Assembly (NCBI RefSeq): GCF_024129865.1
Contig: NZ_JAMYFE010000082.1
Span: 1-53,351, forward strand
Reading direction: 5' to 3'
DNA length: 53,351 bases
DNA from: Stieleria tagensis
GTDB lineage: Bacteria > Planctomycetota > Planctomycetia > Pirellulales > Pirellulaceae
The position numbers and the translations under genes are program-made. Of the stretch, positions 26,635-39,100 are shown piece after piece; the first letter of the stretch is position 1, and every line of letters starts with the position of its first letter. The notes beneath the pieces were generated by a model that was not told where the DNA came from, made no database searches, and saw only the letters and a list, made by a program, of their open reading frames with translations.

Positions 26635-27103
26635 TGGGCTGCCATCCTGACATTTGTCGGCCGCTGACCCGGTTGGGATCCGAAAAGAATCCCAACGGAG
26701 TTGGCAACGTGAGTAGAAGGTCGCATCGTGCAACCGAACCGTATCAACCCGGGTTGAAACTACGCAAGAGAGGAACTTTCGTGTCGCCAAAATCGTCGAA
26801 TGAGTCCTGTGCGGACGATTGCCGTGATATCGAGCGCGGTGCAAGCCGATTAGGATCTGCCTCTGGACCGCGCAAACCCCGCGAAAAACGTGTTTTTCAT
26901 TGCGGATCAGCTCGCTCCAACTACACTTCGTGCCAGGTACCACCGCGCAACAGCGCAGACCCCCTAGCTTATCGATTTTAAAATATTTGACCCCAAATGG
27001 GTCACCTTCCGGCGGCCCAAGCATTGTCGCCGGAATCCCCCAATAAGTGCTGCCCTTACAGACTGACTGCCTAGTTTGACAGGCATAATGACGAGGCCTC
27101 TGG
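26635..27103. promoter_or_regulatory. Divergent intergenic region before the giant surface protein gene
   Basis: These 469 bases separate the divergent TPR lipoprotein and giant protein genes and should contain both promoters. Visible features are an AT-rich patch (GATTTTAAAATATTTGACC, about 26975-26993), a GACCC-caaat-GGGTC hairpin just after it, and a CCGGCG/CGCCGG stem at about 27012-27034. TTGACA at 27076-27081 is too close to the ATG to act as a -35 box for a normal leader. GAGGC before ATG 27104 is a weak ribosome binding site. Confidence 0.45.
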
Positions 27104-30100
27104 ATGACCTTTCGTAAACCATCTCGCTCCCTTCGCACGCATCTCGGCCGCCAACCGGAGGTGCATTCTGATGACTTAGCGTCGTCGGCCGGTTCCAATC
27201 GGATCGGTAAGGGTCGGCGCAGCCGTAAACGTCGCGATGAAAAACGACGTTCGCTCATGGAGAATCTGGAAACGCGGCAATTGCTGGCCGGACCAGAGTT
27301 GATTGGTATTCAACCCAATGAGGGCGATTTGTTGGTCAACGGTGACACGTTGACGTTTTCGCCAAAGGAATTGGTGTTTCGATTTGACGACAACACGCAA
27401 ATCGACGAGAGCACGCTAGATGCGATTCGCATCACCCGCGCGGGGGAAGACCGAACCTTTGAATCGGCATCGGTCACTAGCGATTTGGGGACCGCCGGCC
27501 AGGCGCTGTTCGAATTCCGTGCTCGGCAATCGGGCAGCCTTGGAAACGGCATCACGCTGGAATTCACCGCGACCAACCGCGCCGGATCGTCCGCCCCGAT
27601 CATCACCACCAGCGACCGCAGCGTCACGATTGATATCAACACCAACCCGCTGCAGCCCACTTTGGCGCGCGATTTGGTCTCGGCAATCAACAATGACCCG
27701 AACGCCAGCAGCCTGATCGAAGCGATCCAGGTCAGCGGCCCCTCGGGCCAACGCGTCGGCATCAATGACATCGATGGAACAACGCTGGTCTTGGACGGCG
27801 CCAACGCGGCCCAAGCGGTGACCGATTTTGGCACCAACGGCGATGTCCGCGTACGGTTGATCTCGCAACTACCCGGTATCGACGGTCGTGGCACCAGTGT
27901 GGTGGTCGAGCAACGGAACTTTGGTGGCACCGCCAACCCGGTCGTCGTGGTCAGCGGCCAAACGGTCCGCGTTCAACTGAACAGCTTCGTTGGCGACCCT
28001 TCGACGGCCAACGACTTTGTCCAAGCGCTCAACTCGAATCCCCAAGCATCGCGACTGGTTCAGGCCACGGTGCAAGAGGGTGATGGGCAGACCGTGATCG
28101 GTAGCCGCGCGATCAATTATTCGCCGATCACCTTGAGCGGTGTTAGCGATGTGCTGGTCCAGCCCGGGTTTGTCGGCCTAGGGGATTCCTCGCGCGAAGT
28201 GGTCTTCCGCTTCGCCGAACCGCTGCCCGACGACATCTATCAAATTGACATTTTGGGATCAGGCACGTTTGCGCTGCGCGGCGAAGACGGCGAGGCGTTC
28301 CAAGATGGCGAAGACCTGACCCGGATGTTCAACATCAATTTGGGTCCCCAAGTGGTCGCCGTGGTGCCTGAGCCGGTGCGTCGGCAGAGTGATGGCACAT
28401 TGAGCGCCAACACTGGAATCGTGGAAGTCCATTTCAACGATGACAATCTGTCGCAGACCCAGGCCCAGAACGTCAACTTCTACCAGTTGATCTTCACGCG
28501 TGATTCGGTCGACAACCGCGACGATGAAGTGATCCGTCCGGTATCGGTCAGCTACAACAATATTACCAACATCGCCACGTTGGATTTCCAGCGTCCGCTG
28601 TCGCGTATTCCCGACCCGGACAACCCTGGGGAAATGCTTAGCGGCAGCGCCCGTTTGCGTATCGGCACCAGCGAAAATTTGCCCTCGGCGCCAACAGCGA
28701 TCAACCTGCCGGCCGTCGGCACCAATGGTCCCGACGCGGCGGGCGACAACTTCCAAGACGCGTACAACCTGAACGCGACCTGGTCGCTAAACAATGCCTC
28801 GACCACTCGTTCGGCCACGCTGACGACCGAGATCAAGAACGAAACGGCGTTCGATTTGGATCTGCCGGGTCCCGACGTGCCAGGCACACGAACCATTCGC
28901 CCGGACGATCCGAGCCGCCTGGATCGCGTGGTGCCATTGGATTACGTGCGTCAGTTCGCCGACACCGTCGATGGCATCTCGGTCATCGAATATGACTTTG
29001 TAGCCAGTTGGTTGGGTGACGACCCGAACCGCCCCGGCATCAACGCCGACACCAACTACTTCAACATCATCAGCGAGCAGCAACAGCAGCGTGTCCGCGA
29101 AGTGATGTCGTTGTTCAGCGAATACTTGGGTGTAACGTTCATCGAAGTCGCCGATCGCGACCCGGCCGACATCGGTGGTTTTTCAATCGCCGTCGGTGAC
29201 CTGTACGGTGGTGATGAACGCGAAGCCAGCGCCCAAGGCGGACTGGCGGTGGTCACCCGCGACCGTGATGGCGATGGCAACGACGATTTGGTCGTGATGG
29301 ACTTCCAAGATTTTGATGAGTCCACCGATGACCAATTCGGTGGCGAATTCTTTCGCGGGGCGATGTTCGGTGTCGGGCAACTATTGGGCTATGGATACGC
29401 CGATGATCTGCCGCAACCGACCACGCAAAGCACGGACTTTATTTTCCAACCGGGAACCGATAACGAACCGGCGTTCCCCAGCCCCGCCGACATCGTTCAC
29501 GGCCAGTATCTGTACCGGCCCGACAGCACCGATGTGGACATGTACCGTTTCCAGATCGACCAAGCCGGTTCGGTCAGCATTGAAACGATCGCCGAGCGAT
29601 TGGCGGACGCCAGTTTGCTGGACACGCAACTGCGGATGTATCGCCAGCTGCCCAGCGGACAGTACGAACTGATCGCTCAGAACGACGATTACTTCAGCAA
29701 CGACTCGTTGATTCGAATCGAAGATCTGAATCCGGGCACCTACATGATCGGTGTCAGTGCAGCGGGCAATGACTCCTATGACCCCGAGATTCCCGGCACC
29801 GGATTTGGTGGGCTCAGCCAAGGCACCTACGAACTTCGCGTCGACTTTTCGCCGGCTGCGGTCAGCTCGCTGACCGACACCACCGGGGTCGCGCTTGATG
29901 GCGATGCCGATGGCACGCCGGGCGGCACGTTCAACTATTGGTTCACGCCATCGGATCCCTCGGAGACGTTGTATGTCGACAAGGGCAACGTCACGCTGAA
30001 TCAACCCACCGGTGCGATCCCATCGAACTTGGGCGACATCGCATTTGTCCAAGCGTTCCAAACGCGGACCATCGGCTACGTCAACAATGGCTATGCGGAA

Positions 30101-33100
30101 ATTGACAAAGCCGTCGCGGACGCCCGACGGATTTCGGAACTGCGTCAACAAACGCTCAACGGCACGTTCAATGAATTGAATCAACTGCGGCGTTCGACCA
30201 ACCCGGCCGACGTACAACGCGCCGCGGCGATCACGACCTACCTGACGGAATTGGACCTGACGGTTCGGGTGCTCGGCAACGGCGGACGTGACGGATTGGT
30301 CGAAACGTTTGGCGATAACTTTAGCTACAACATCGGCTTCGGCAGCAACGGTCTGCCGCTGGAAGACGGTTCGGATCTGGAAGTCCCTGCCGGCGTTCAA
30401 TTGATTTTGGACTCCGGTTCGATCATCAAATTCAGTGACGCCCGACTGGCTGTCGGTAGTGTGGCCCCGACGATCGACTTGAGCGGTGCCAACCTGCAGG
30501 TTTTGGGCACGCCAACGATTGTCAACAGCAACGGGCTTCCGGCGCGTGATGTGGCCGGCGCGATCATCCCCGGCAGCGTGATCCTGACCAGTATCAACGA
30601 TAGCTCGGTCGGCACCGGCAACCTGACCGGCGTCCGCCCCGCACCGCTGCCCGGTGACTGGGGTGGCATCGATTTCCGTGGCGATTTGGACGCGGCCGAT
30701 GAACTGCGGATCAATCCGGAAGACGAAGGGATCTTTGCCAACCACATTCAATTTGCCGACATGCGCTACGGCGGCGGTGCGGTGTCAATCGGTGGCCGCG
30801 ACGTGGTCGTTTCGCCGATCGACATGGCAATCACTCGCCCGACGATCATCAACAGCTCGATCACCAACAGCGCCGATGCCGCCATCGCGGCCTCGCCGGA
30901 TTCTTTCCGCGAAGACCGATTCACCGATCCCAAATACCAACAATCGGGACGCTTTACGCCCGACTATGAACGTGTCGGTCCGGAAATTCACGGCAACACG
31001 GTTATCGACAACAGCATCAACGGTCTGTTTATACGACTGAGTACGCGGAGCGGCCAGGAACTGGAAACGGTTTCTACCAGCACGCGTTTTGACGACAGCG
31101 ACATCACGCACGTGTTGACCGAAAACCTGGTGATCTCCGGAACGCCCGGTGGTCCCATCCTGCAATCCGGTGCGCCTTCGTCGTTCCTGATTCGCTTGAC
31201 CCCGGTTCTCGGCGATGGCGCCGTTCCGGCCGGTTCCTACGTGTACCGACTGACCAATGTGACCGATTCGAATTTGGAATCGGCCGCCAGCGATGCGACC
31301 GTCGCGGTGACCACCACGGGCACCGGTGGAATTCGATTGCAACAATTGCCGACTGTCGCCCCGGGTAGCGCGACCGTCTCGCGTCGTCTGTATCGGGCCA
31401 CGATCGATCCCACCACCGGACAACCGGGCGCGTTCGAATTGGTCGCCCAGCTCAACGCCAGCGCCACCACCTACACCGATCGCGCGGCGATCGGCACCGC
31501 TCCATTGCAGTTGACCGCCAGTCCGTTGCGCAGCCGATTGGATGCGAGTCTGGTGATCGACCCGTCGACGGTCTTGAAGGTCGATTCGGCGCGCATCGAA
31601 GCGCGCTTTGGTGCCAACCTGATCGCCGAAGGCACGTCGGGCAATCCGGTGGTGATCACCAGTTTGGAAGACCAACGCTATGGAGCCGGGGGAACCTTCG
31701 ACACGGGTGACCGTGGTGTCAATGGGGAACTCAACCCGGGTGATTGGGGTGGCTTGTACATCGGCCACGGATCGACCGCCAATATCGACAACGCCGTGAT
31801 CGCCGGCGCCGGTGGAACCACTCGCATCGAGGGTGGTTTCGCATCCTTCAATGCGATCGAAGTCCACCAGGGCGACCTGCGACTGACCAACAGCCGTATC
31901 GAAAACAACGCCGATGGACGTGGCACGCTCAATGACACCCGCGTCGGTCGCGGCGACAACGCCCCCGGTGCGGTTTTCATCCGCGCCGCCACACCGATCA
32001 TCGTCGACAATGATTTCATCGACAACGACGCCGCGGCCATCACGATCGATGTCAATTCATTGAACTCGACCGAAGTCAACGATTCGGGGCGTGCGACCGG
32101 ACGAATCGGCAACTTTGAAGTGGTTGGCAATAGCGGCCCGTTGGTCGAAGACAATACGCTGACGCGCAACGACACCAACGGCATGGTCGTTCGTGGTGGC
32201 GAACTTGTCACCGAAGGCGTCTGGGATGACGTGGACATGGTTCACGTGGTCACCGATTCGGTCGAAGTTCCCAACCAACATATCTATGGCGGACTGCGAT
32301 TGGTCAGTGACGCCCGCGGTTCGCTGGTTGTCAAATTTGAAACCGCCAACGAAGGCGATCCAGCGGGGATCGTTGTCGGCGGTTCCCTGCTCACTGCGGC
32401 TGATGAGTTCCGCGACATTGCCGATCGCATCGGCGGTGCCCTGCGACTGGTCGGACACCCCGATTTCCCAGTCGTCTTGACCACTCTGCAAGACGATTTT
32501 GCCGGTGCCGGATTCACCATCGACGGAATGGCCCAGGTCGACACCAACAATGACGGCATCATCGGTGGCGATCTTAGCGATCAAGCCGGCACCTTGCCGA
32601 CCGGCCCCGAAGTCAACTTGGGAACGACAATCGACAACGACGTCGACCCCACCATCACCGGTTCGTTTGGGGCCACCATTGGAGACGCCGGAGAGGTAGG
32701 ATTCGCTTCCGGTGGCGGCAGTGCGGTCACCGTCGAAGACTTGCAGAACAATCAGCAATTGATCGGCCAAGACTTTATCTTCCAATACAACACCTACCTG
32801 ACCAGCGGCGGCACGTCGGTGGCGCTTGCGGCCACAACGATCACCCAGGCGGCGACGTTGATCGCCGACGATGTGGTGGAAAGCCGTGGTACCTACGCCG
32901 GTCCCAACGGCGATGTGGAATGGATTGCGACCAGCTCGTTCCGTGACGGTGTCGCCACCCTGTTCACGTCCTTGGAATTGTCCTCGGCGACCGCGTTTGG
33001 TGACATCCGCGTGATCAGCTACCTGGACGAAGACGTGCTGGGCATTTCTGACGATGTCCTGTACACCACGGGCACACCGGGCGAAAGCGATTTCCGACTG

Positions 33101-36100
33101 TACACCATCGACGGCGCACTGCGTGTCGGTTTCTCGCACGGCGGTTTCTACGCCAACGATGGCCAGAACCAACAGAACGCCGTTTACGAAGGTTGGGCAG
33201 CCGACCAGTACAATGAACTGGAAACCCAGATCATTGCCGGAACGCAAACCTTCTCGATCGCCGGCGACATCGACTTGGTCGACCTGCCGGGATCTCCCGA
33301 TGCGACCTTTGGAACCGTCTATGGCCCCAACGATGTCACCACGGCTCACTCGTGGCTGCTCGATTCCGCGGCTTCGTCCGCCCAGGTCACGAACTTCCTG
33401 GAATTGATCGCCGCCGACCCGGTGCTCCGCAATCCGCGATTCCAAGTCGAATCGGGTAAATGGAACGGCGTCGTGATCCGTGAAGGCGCCGATGATCGCA
33501 ACGTCGCGGCAGCGGCCGAACAAGAACCGGTGCGAACCACCGTGTTCGACACCAACTCGATCCCTAGCCAAGCACAGTTCTTGGGCGAAATCGCTCCGGA
33601 TCAGCAATCGGGTGACGAAAATCGTCGCCTGGGATTTGTCGTCGACGGCGTGATCGCCACCCGCGACGACGTGGACGTGTATTCGTTCATCGGCGAAAGC
33701 AACACCGAAGTCTGGTTGGACATCGATCGCACCAGCAACAGTCTGGACACCGTCATCGAGCTGATCGATTTCAATGGCCAAGTTCTGGCGGCGTCCAACG
33801 ATTCGTTGTTGGCCGAACGTGATCCGTCGACCGGATTGTATGTTTCACCGCGTTTGGACCCCGATGCCGCCCAACCGCTGACGGTCAACGAAGATCGACT
33901 GTCGGTACAGCGGATCACCGTCGACCAAGCCATCGATTTTGCCACCGGCGGAAACCTGACGCTCGGTTTGGTCACCGGATCGGGCTTGACGGTGAACGTC
34001 GACGCGTTGGATTTTGTCGCCAACCCGGCTGGCTCGATCGCCGCAGCACTCAACAGCACCTTCTCCGCGGAACTCGGCTTTGTCACCACCCAGCTACTCT
34101 CGCGTGGCGCCAGCGATGACTATGTGGTCGAAGTCCACTTCCAAGCCGAATTCTTCACCGGTCTGGAAGTTCCCGAAATCCGGGGCACGTCCAACCCCGT
34201 CAGCCCCTCGATCGCACCGCTCGAATTTGAAACCCTGGTGCAAACCTCGGTGCTGCAGGACACGTATTCTTACAACGCCAAAGACGCCGGGATGCGAATC
34301 CGGCTGCCCGGTGAATCGGGAACCCGCAACCTGTATCACATCCGTGTTCGCAGTAGCAACACCCGTGACGGCGCCGATTTCAATACCCTGATCAACGGCG
34401 ATGTGCTGGGCGGTTTGACCCAGGGCAGTTACTCGATGCAGGTTCGCTTGCAAGAAGCCGACGAGAGTGCCGGCACGCAAATCAGCCTGTCCGATGTTCG
34501 CTACGCCACCAACGGTGTGCAGATCATCGGTCAACCATTGCACTCGCCGCTGTTGGGTGAAGAGTACGAAACGACCGAATCAAACGAAACCGCCTCCGAG
34601 GCGCAACGTCTTGGGTACTACGGCACCGATTCGGACGTCGGCATCGAAGCCGGTCCGTTGCAGAGCGACCGTTTGGCAAAATCGTTCGCCGGCGAAATTG
34701 ATTCGGCCACCGACGTCGATTGGTACCAGTTCGACATTCAGTACGACAACCTGACACGCGACGGCGCGCCGCTGCTGCTGTCGACCGTGATCGATTTGGA
34801 TTATGCGTCCAATTTCGCTCGCAGCGACATGGCCTTGTACGTTTTCGATTCGACCGGAGCGTTGATCTACACCGGCACCGACAGCAATGTCGCCGAGGAT
34901 CTGCCGGCGTCTCGCAACAGCAACAGCACCGACGATCTCAGTCGTGGTGGTGCGGGCACGGAAGACCCGTTCATCGGTTCGGTGGAACTGGGCGAAGGCA
35001 CGTATTACGTTGCCGTTGCCAACCAGACCCAAGTCCCGTTGGCGATGGACCAGTTCTTTAACCCCGCTAGCGCGAACCCGCTGGTCCGCTTGGCACCAAT
35101 CCAAGCGATCGATCGCATCGCGGTCGACAACATGAGCAACCGTGTGTTGTTCGATGAAACCTCGATCGTTCCCTATTCGATGGACGACGTGGTGGTGTAC
35201 GTCAACACCAGCTCGGGTCTGTTCGCGGTCAATCCGTTCACCGGCCAAAACTACGGACAGGTTGGCAACTTTGGAAGTGACGACATCTACGACGTCGCCT
35301 TCCGCAGCAACGGCGAACTGTATGCCTACACCGGATTCGGTGACCGGCAACGCAGCGACACCAGCTGGTTCTATGTCCAGATCGATACCGGGACCGCGGC
35401 GCTGGATCAGATCAGCACCGGTGCCGGGATCACCACCTATGGCGATACCGTCGTCGAGGACAACAACAACCCGCAAATTCTGGACGCCGTCGCCAATGAG
35501 GGCGTGTTTGTCGAAGCCCTTTCGATTCGCGAATACAAAAACACCGAACGAGGTCTGTTTGTCGGTAGCCGGCCGATCTTGAACGGATCCTCCGGGCTGG
35601 AGTATCGCCAAAACGTGCTGTGGGAATTCAGTCCACAAACCGGTTTGGCAGTCGGCCCGTCCTACAACCGTTTCTTGAGCAACGCCGGTGCGGGCACGAT
35701 CCCACGTGAAATCGGCCAGATCGACACGACCGCCCCGGCCACAGCCCAATCAACTCAGTTGGGTGTTTCCAACGTCTTGGAAATCGGTGCCAACGGTTAC
35801 GCCCAGCAAACGATCGTTGATGGCGACGTGTTCACGTTGGTCAGTGGTCAAGACACCACCACGTTCGAGTTTGATTTCAATGGCGACGTCGCCGCCACCG
35901 GGGCTCCGATCCTGGACGGCGACACGCTGACCATCGGTTCGTCGATCTTCGAGTTCGACACGGGTTCACGATTGCGGATCAATCCGGTGACGGCCAACGG
36001 TGGACTTAACAACGGCCAAACCGTCACGGTCAGTGATGTTTCAGGATTCAGTCAGACGTTCGAGTTCATCAACCAGGGTGACACACCGTCGGGCAACAAC

Positions 36101-39100
36101 ATTCCGATCGTGATTCGATTGGCAAACGGCCAGATTCGTGCGACCAATACGATCGCAACCAGTTTGGGTCTGGCCATCCAAGCCAACATGCCCACCGTCA
36201 CGGCGACCGTGCTGGGATCGGATGTGGCCTTCGGACCGGGAACAACGTTCGTCAACAACGGTGCCGGATTAGCGGCGGTCGGCAGTGTCGGAGTCGCTCC
36301 CGGAAACATCACGATTGCGATCGACGAATCGGCCAGCAGCAGTGAAATCATCGATACCATTGTGACCGAGTTGACCAACAACTCGATCGCGGTGACGACC
36401 AACGGACCAACCTTTGCGGTTCCCGGTGCCAGTTCCATCGAAATCAATTCCCAAGCCTTGGTCGGCGGCGGAACCAGTGGCGTGGATGTCGGGCGGACAG
36501 CGATCTCGATCAGCTTGACCGACACCGCACCGCAGATTGCACAAAAAGTGGCCGACGCGATCAATGCGGTTGGCGGCAATGCCAACGCCACGGCACAAAA
36601 CCGTAGCGTCGGAGTCAGCGGTGGATTCATCGCCAGCGCCAGCGGAACGCTGGTCGCCGGTGGCGTTCCGGCCGGTGGCACCGTCACCGGGGTGGAAATC
36701 CTGGGCAACGACATGTACGCGATCACCGATGCCGGTGGCCTGTTCCGTGTCACCGATGCCGAACTCACCAATGGCGGAAACCAATTCGTCAACGGCAACC
36801 GTACCATCGGCACCTACGTGCAAACCGCGACCGATTTGTTGCGGGTCGGATCGAGCTTCACCGGTTTGCGAGCCGGTCCTAACAGTGTCGACGGTGGAAT
36901 TTATTCCAACGTGCTGTTCGGGATCACCGCATCGGGTGACATCTACGCGTTCAATTCGCTGGGCGAACTGCTGCCGTATTTCGCCGGCGGACGCTCGATG
37001 ATTTCCACCGGCATTGCCAATGCCGAAGGCTTGGATTTCAGCACGCTCGATTACAACCTGTGGCATTACACGAATAACCGCAGCGGTGACGCCGGACACG
37101 ACGGCGGCACCTCGTTGGCATTCACCTACGAGACCTCGTTCCAATCGAACTACGACAGCGTTGCCGAATACCCGACCAACGTTGGCCGCCGCGACGGCCA
37201 AGGTGTCAACAACACCTACAACTTCCCCGGCGGTGCCAAAGGCCAGGTGCAAAGCAAAGAGTTCTCGCTGGAAGGCTACTCGCCCAGCGATGTTCCGATG
37301 CTGTATTTCAACTACAAGATCGAAGCCGATGGTGGAAACAGCACCGACGCGCTGCGAGTGTATGTGATTCAGCCCGATGGCACCGAACATGGCGTCGCGC
37401 TCAACACCACCGGTCGTAATTCTGGTGCCAGCGACGACGAATTTGATGATCCGCAAGCGACCGCGCCTTACAACGACGTGATCGATGTCGACAAGCAACA
37501 GCTGTTCGACAACACACCCACCTGGCGTCAAGCCCGTGTGCCGCTCGCGGAATTCGCCGGCCAAGCCGGGCTGTCCTTGCGAATCGAATTCGCAACGGCC
37601 GGAACGCTGGACACCAACTCCAGTGCGATCCGTGGCGTGGCGGCTGCCGATCTGGTCGAAGGCCAAACGCTGGTGGTCAATCGCGAAACCTTCACCGTCG
37701 ACTTCCCGCCGACGTTGGTGGCCCCGGCCGGCACGCTCCTGGCGTCGACCTACGCCGCCGATCCGGCTGCCCGAGCGACGTTCCAACTTGATGGGCAAAC
37801 CTATGTGCTCAACGATGGCACCCGCACGATCGACAGCAGCCCGCTGAACCCGGCGGATCCGCTGTCGCCACCGACCGAAATTTCGATCGACCTGACATCG
37901 TTGCTGACCAACACGCAAACGATTGCCGATCTTTCGTCGGCCGACATCGCAGCGATCATCCAAACGGCTGTGGCGGCGATGCCGCCATCGACGCTGATCA
38001 CCTATCAAGTCGCCTCCAACGGAAACGCCGTGGAGTTTGGCGCCGCCGACGCGTTGATCACCGCCGAACCCAACCTGGTGACGGTTCGCAACGCCGACCC
38101 GGCGCCGGCCAACCCGATCAATGTCCGTGCCGGCATGTCCGCCAGCGACGTTGCGACCGCGATCCAAGCGGCCCTCACCGAGCGATTCCTGTCGACAGCG
38201 TTAAGCGCCAACGGGTTGGACTACATCCCGACATCCAATGCGATTGTTTCGGTGCCCGGTTACACGGTGGACAACTACGGACCGTTCGCCAACACCTCGC
38301 TGCGCTACGAAGACGACTTTGGTCTGACACCGGTCCAAGGCTCACGCGACAACGATTTCGAAGGCGTCTACCTGGACGACTTTGTCATCGGTTTGGCCGA
38401 ACGCGGTGAACAGGTCAGCGACCAACGTGCCGCCGACGCACCGCTGGACACCGCGTTTGTCACCGACCAGCGGTTCACGTTCCCACAACCCGACGATCCC
38501 CGCAGCAATCTGGTGACGGGATCGTATCAAGTGGAGATTCGCGATGGCAGCGAGTACATCACTTCCAGCAATCTGTCACAGTTCCGCACCTTCGACAGCA
38601 ACGACCGCCTAAGCGATGCGTTGTCGATTGTTGCCCGCAGCAGTGACGAGATCCTGGACGGTCAAATGTTCTCGATCACCGACGGACGCGCCACGGTCGA
38701 GTTCGAATTTGATTCCGACAACGTCGTCACACCTGGCCGCGTGCAAATCCCGTTCGAAGCGGAAATCACAGACCCGGTGACCGGTGTGCTGCGACCGCAA
38801 AACGCCACCGAGGTCGCCAAGTCCATCATCGGTGCGATCAATCGTGTCGATGTGCGGAGCGTGCTGGATATCCAAGCCGTCCCCAGCAGCGGATTCGAAA
38901 ACGAAGTCGTTCCCACCGCGGGCATCAAAGAAGTCGTGCGACTGGACCCACGGATCAACTTGATCGGTGACGTCGTGGTGTCCGATGCGACCCGCTCGTT
39001 GGCCGAGATCGACCAGTCCAATCTGCGTGGCGATCAAAACCGCGAACGAAGCGCCCAGGGCGTGATCATGATCGAGAGCAGCCGGTTCCTATTCAACCAG

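Noticed and set aside
27076-27081. TTGACA as promoter of the giant gene
   Set aside because: It is only 22 bases before the ATG, so the matching -10 box would fall inside the coding region.
26640-27258. N-terminal extension of the TPR protein up to 27258
   Set aside because: It would overlap the start of the divergent giant gene, and the lipoprotein signal only makes sense from ATG 26634.
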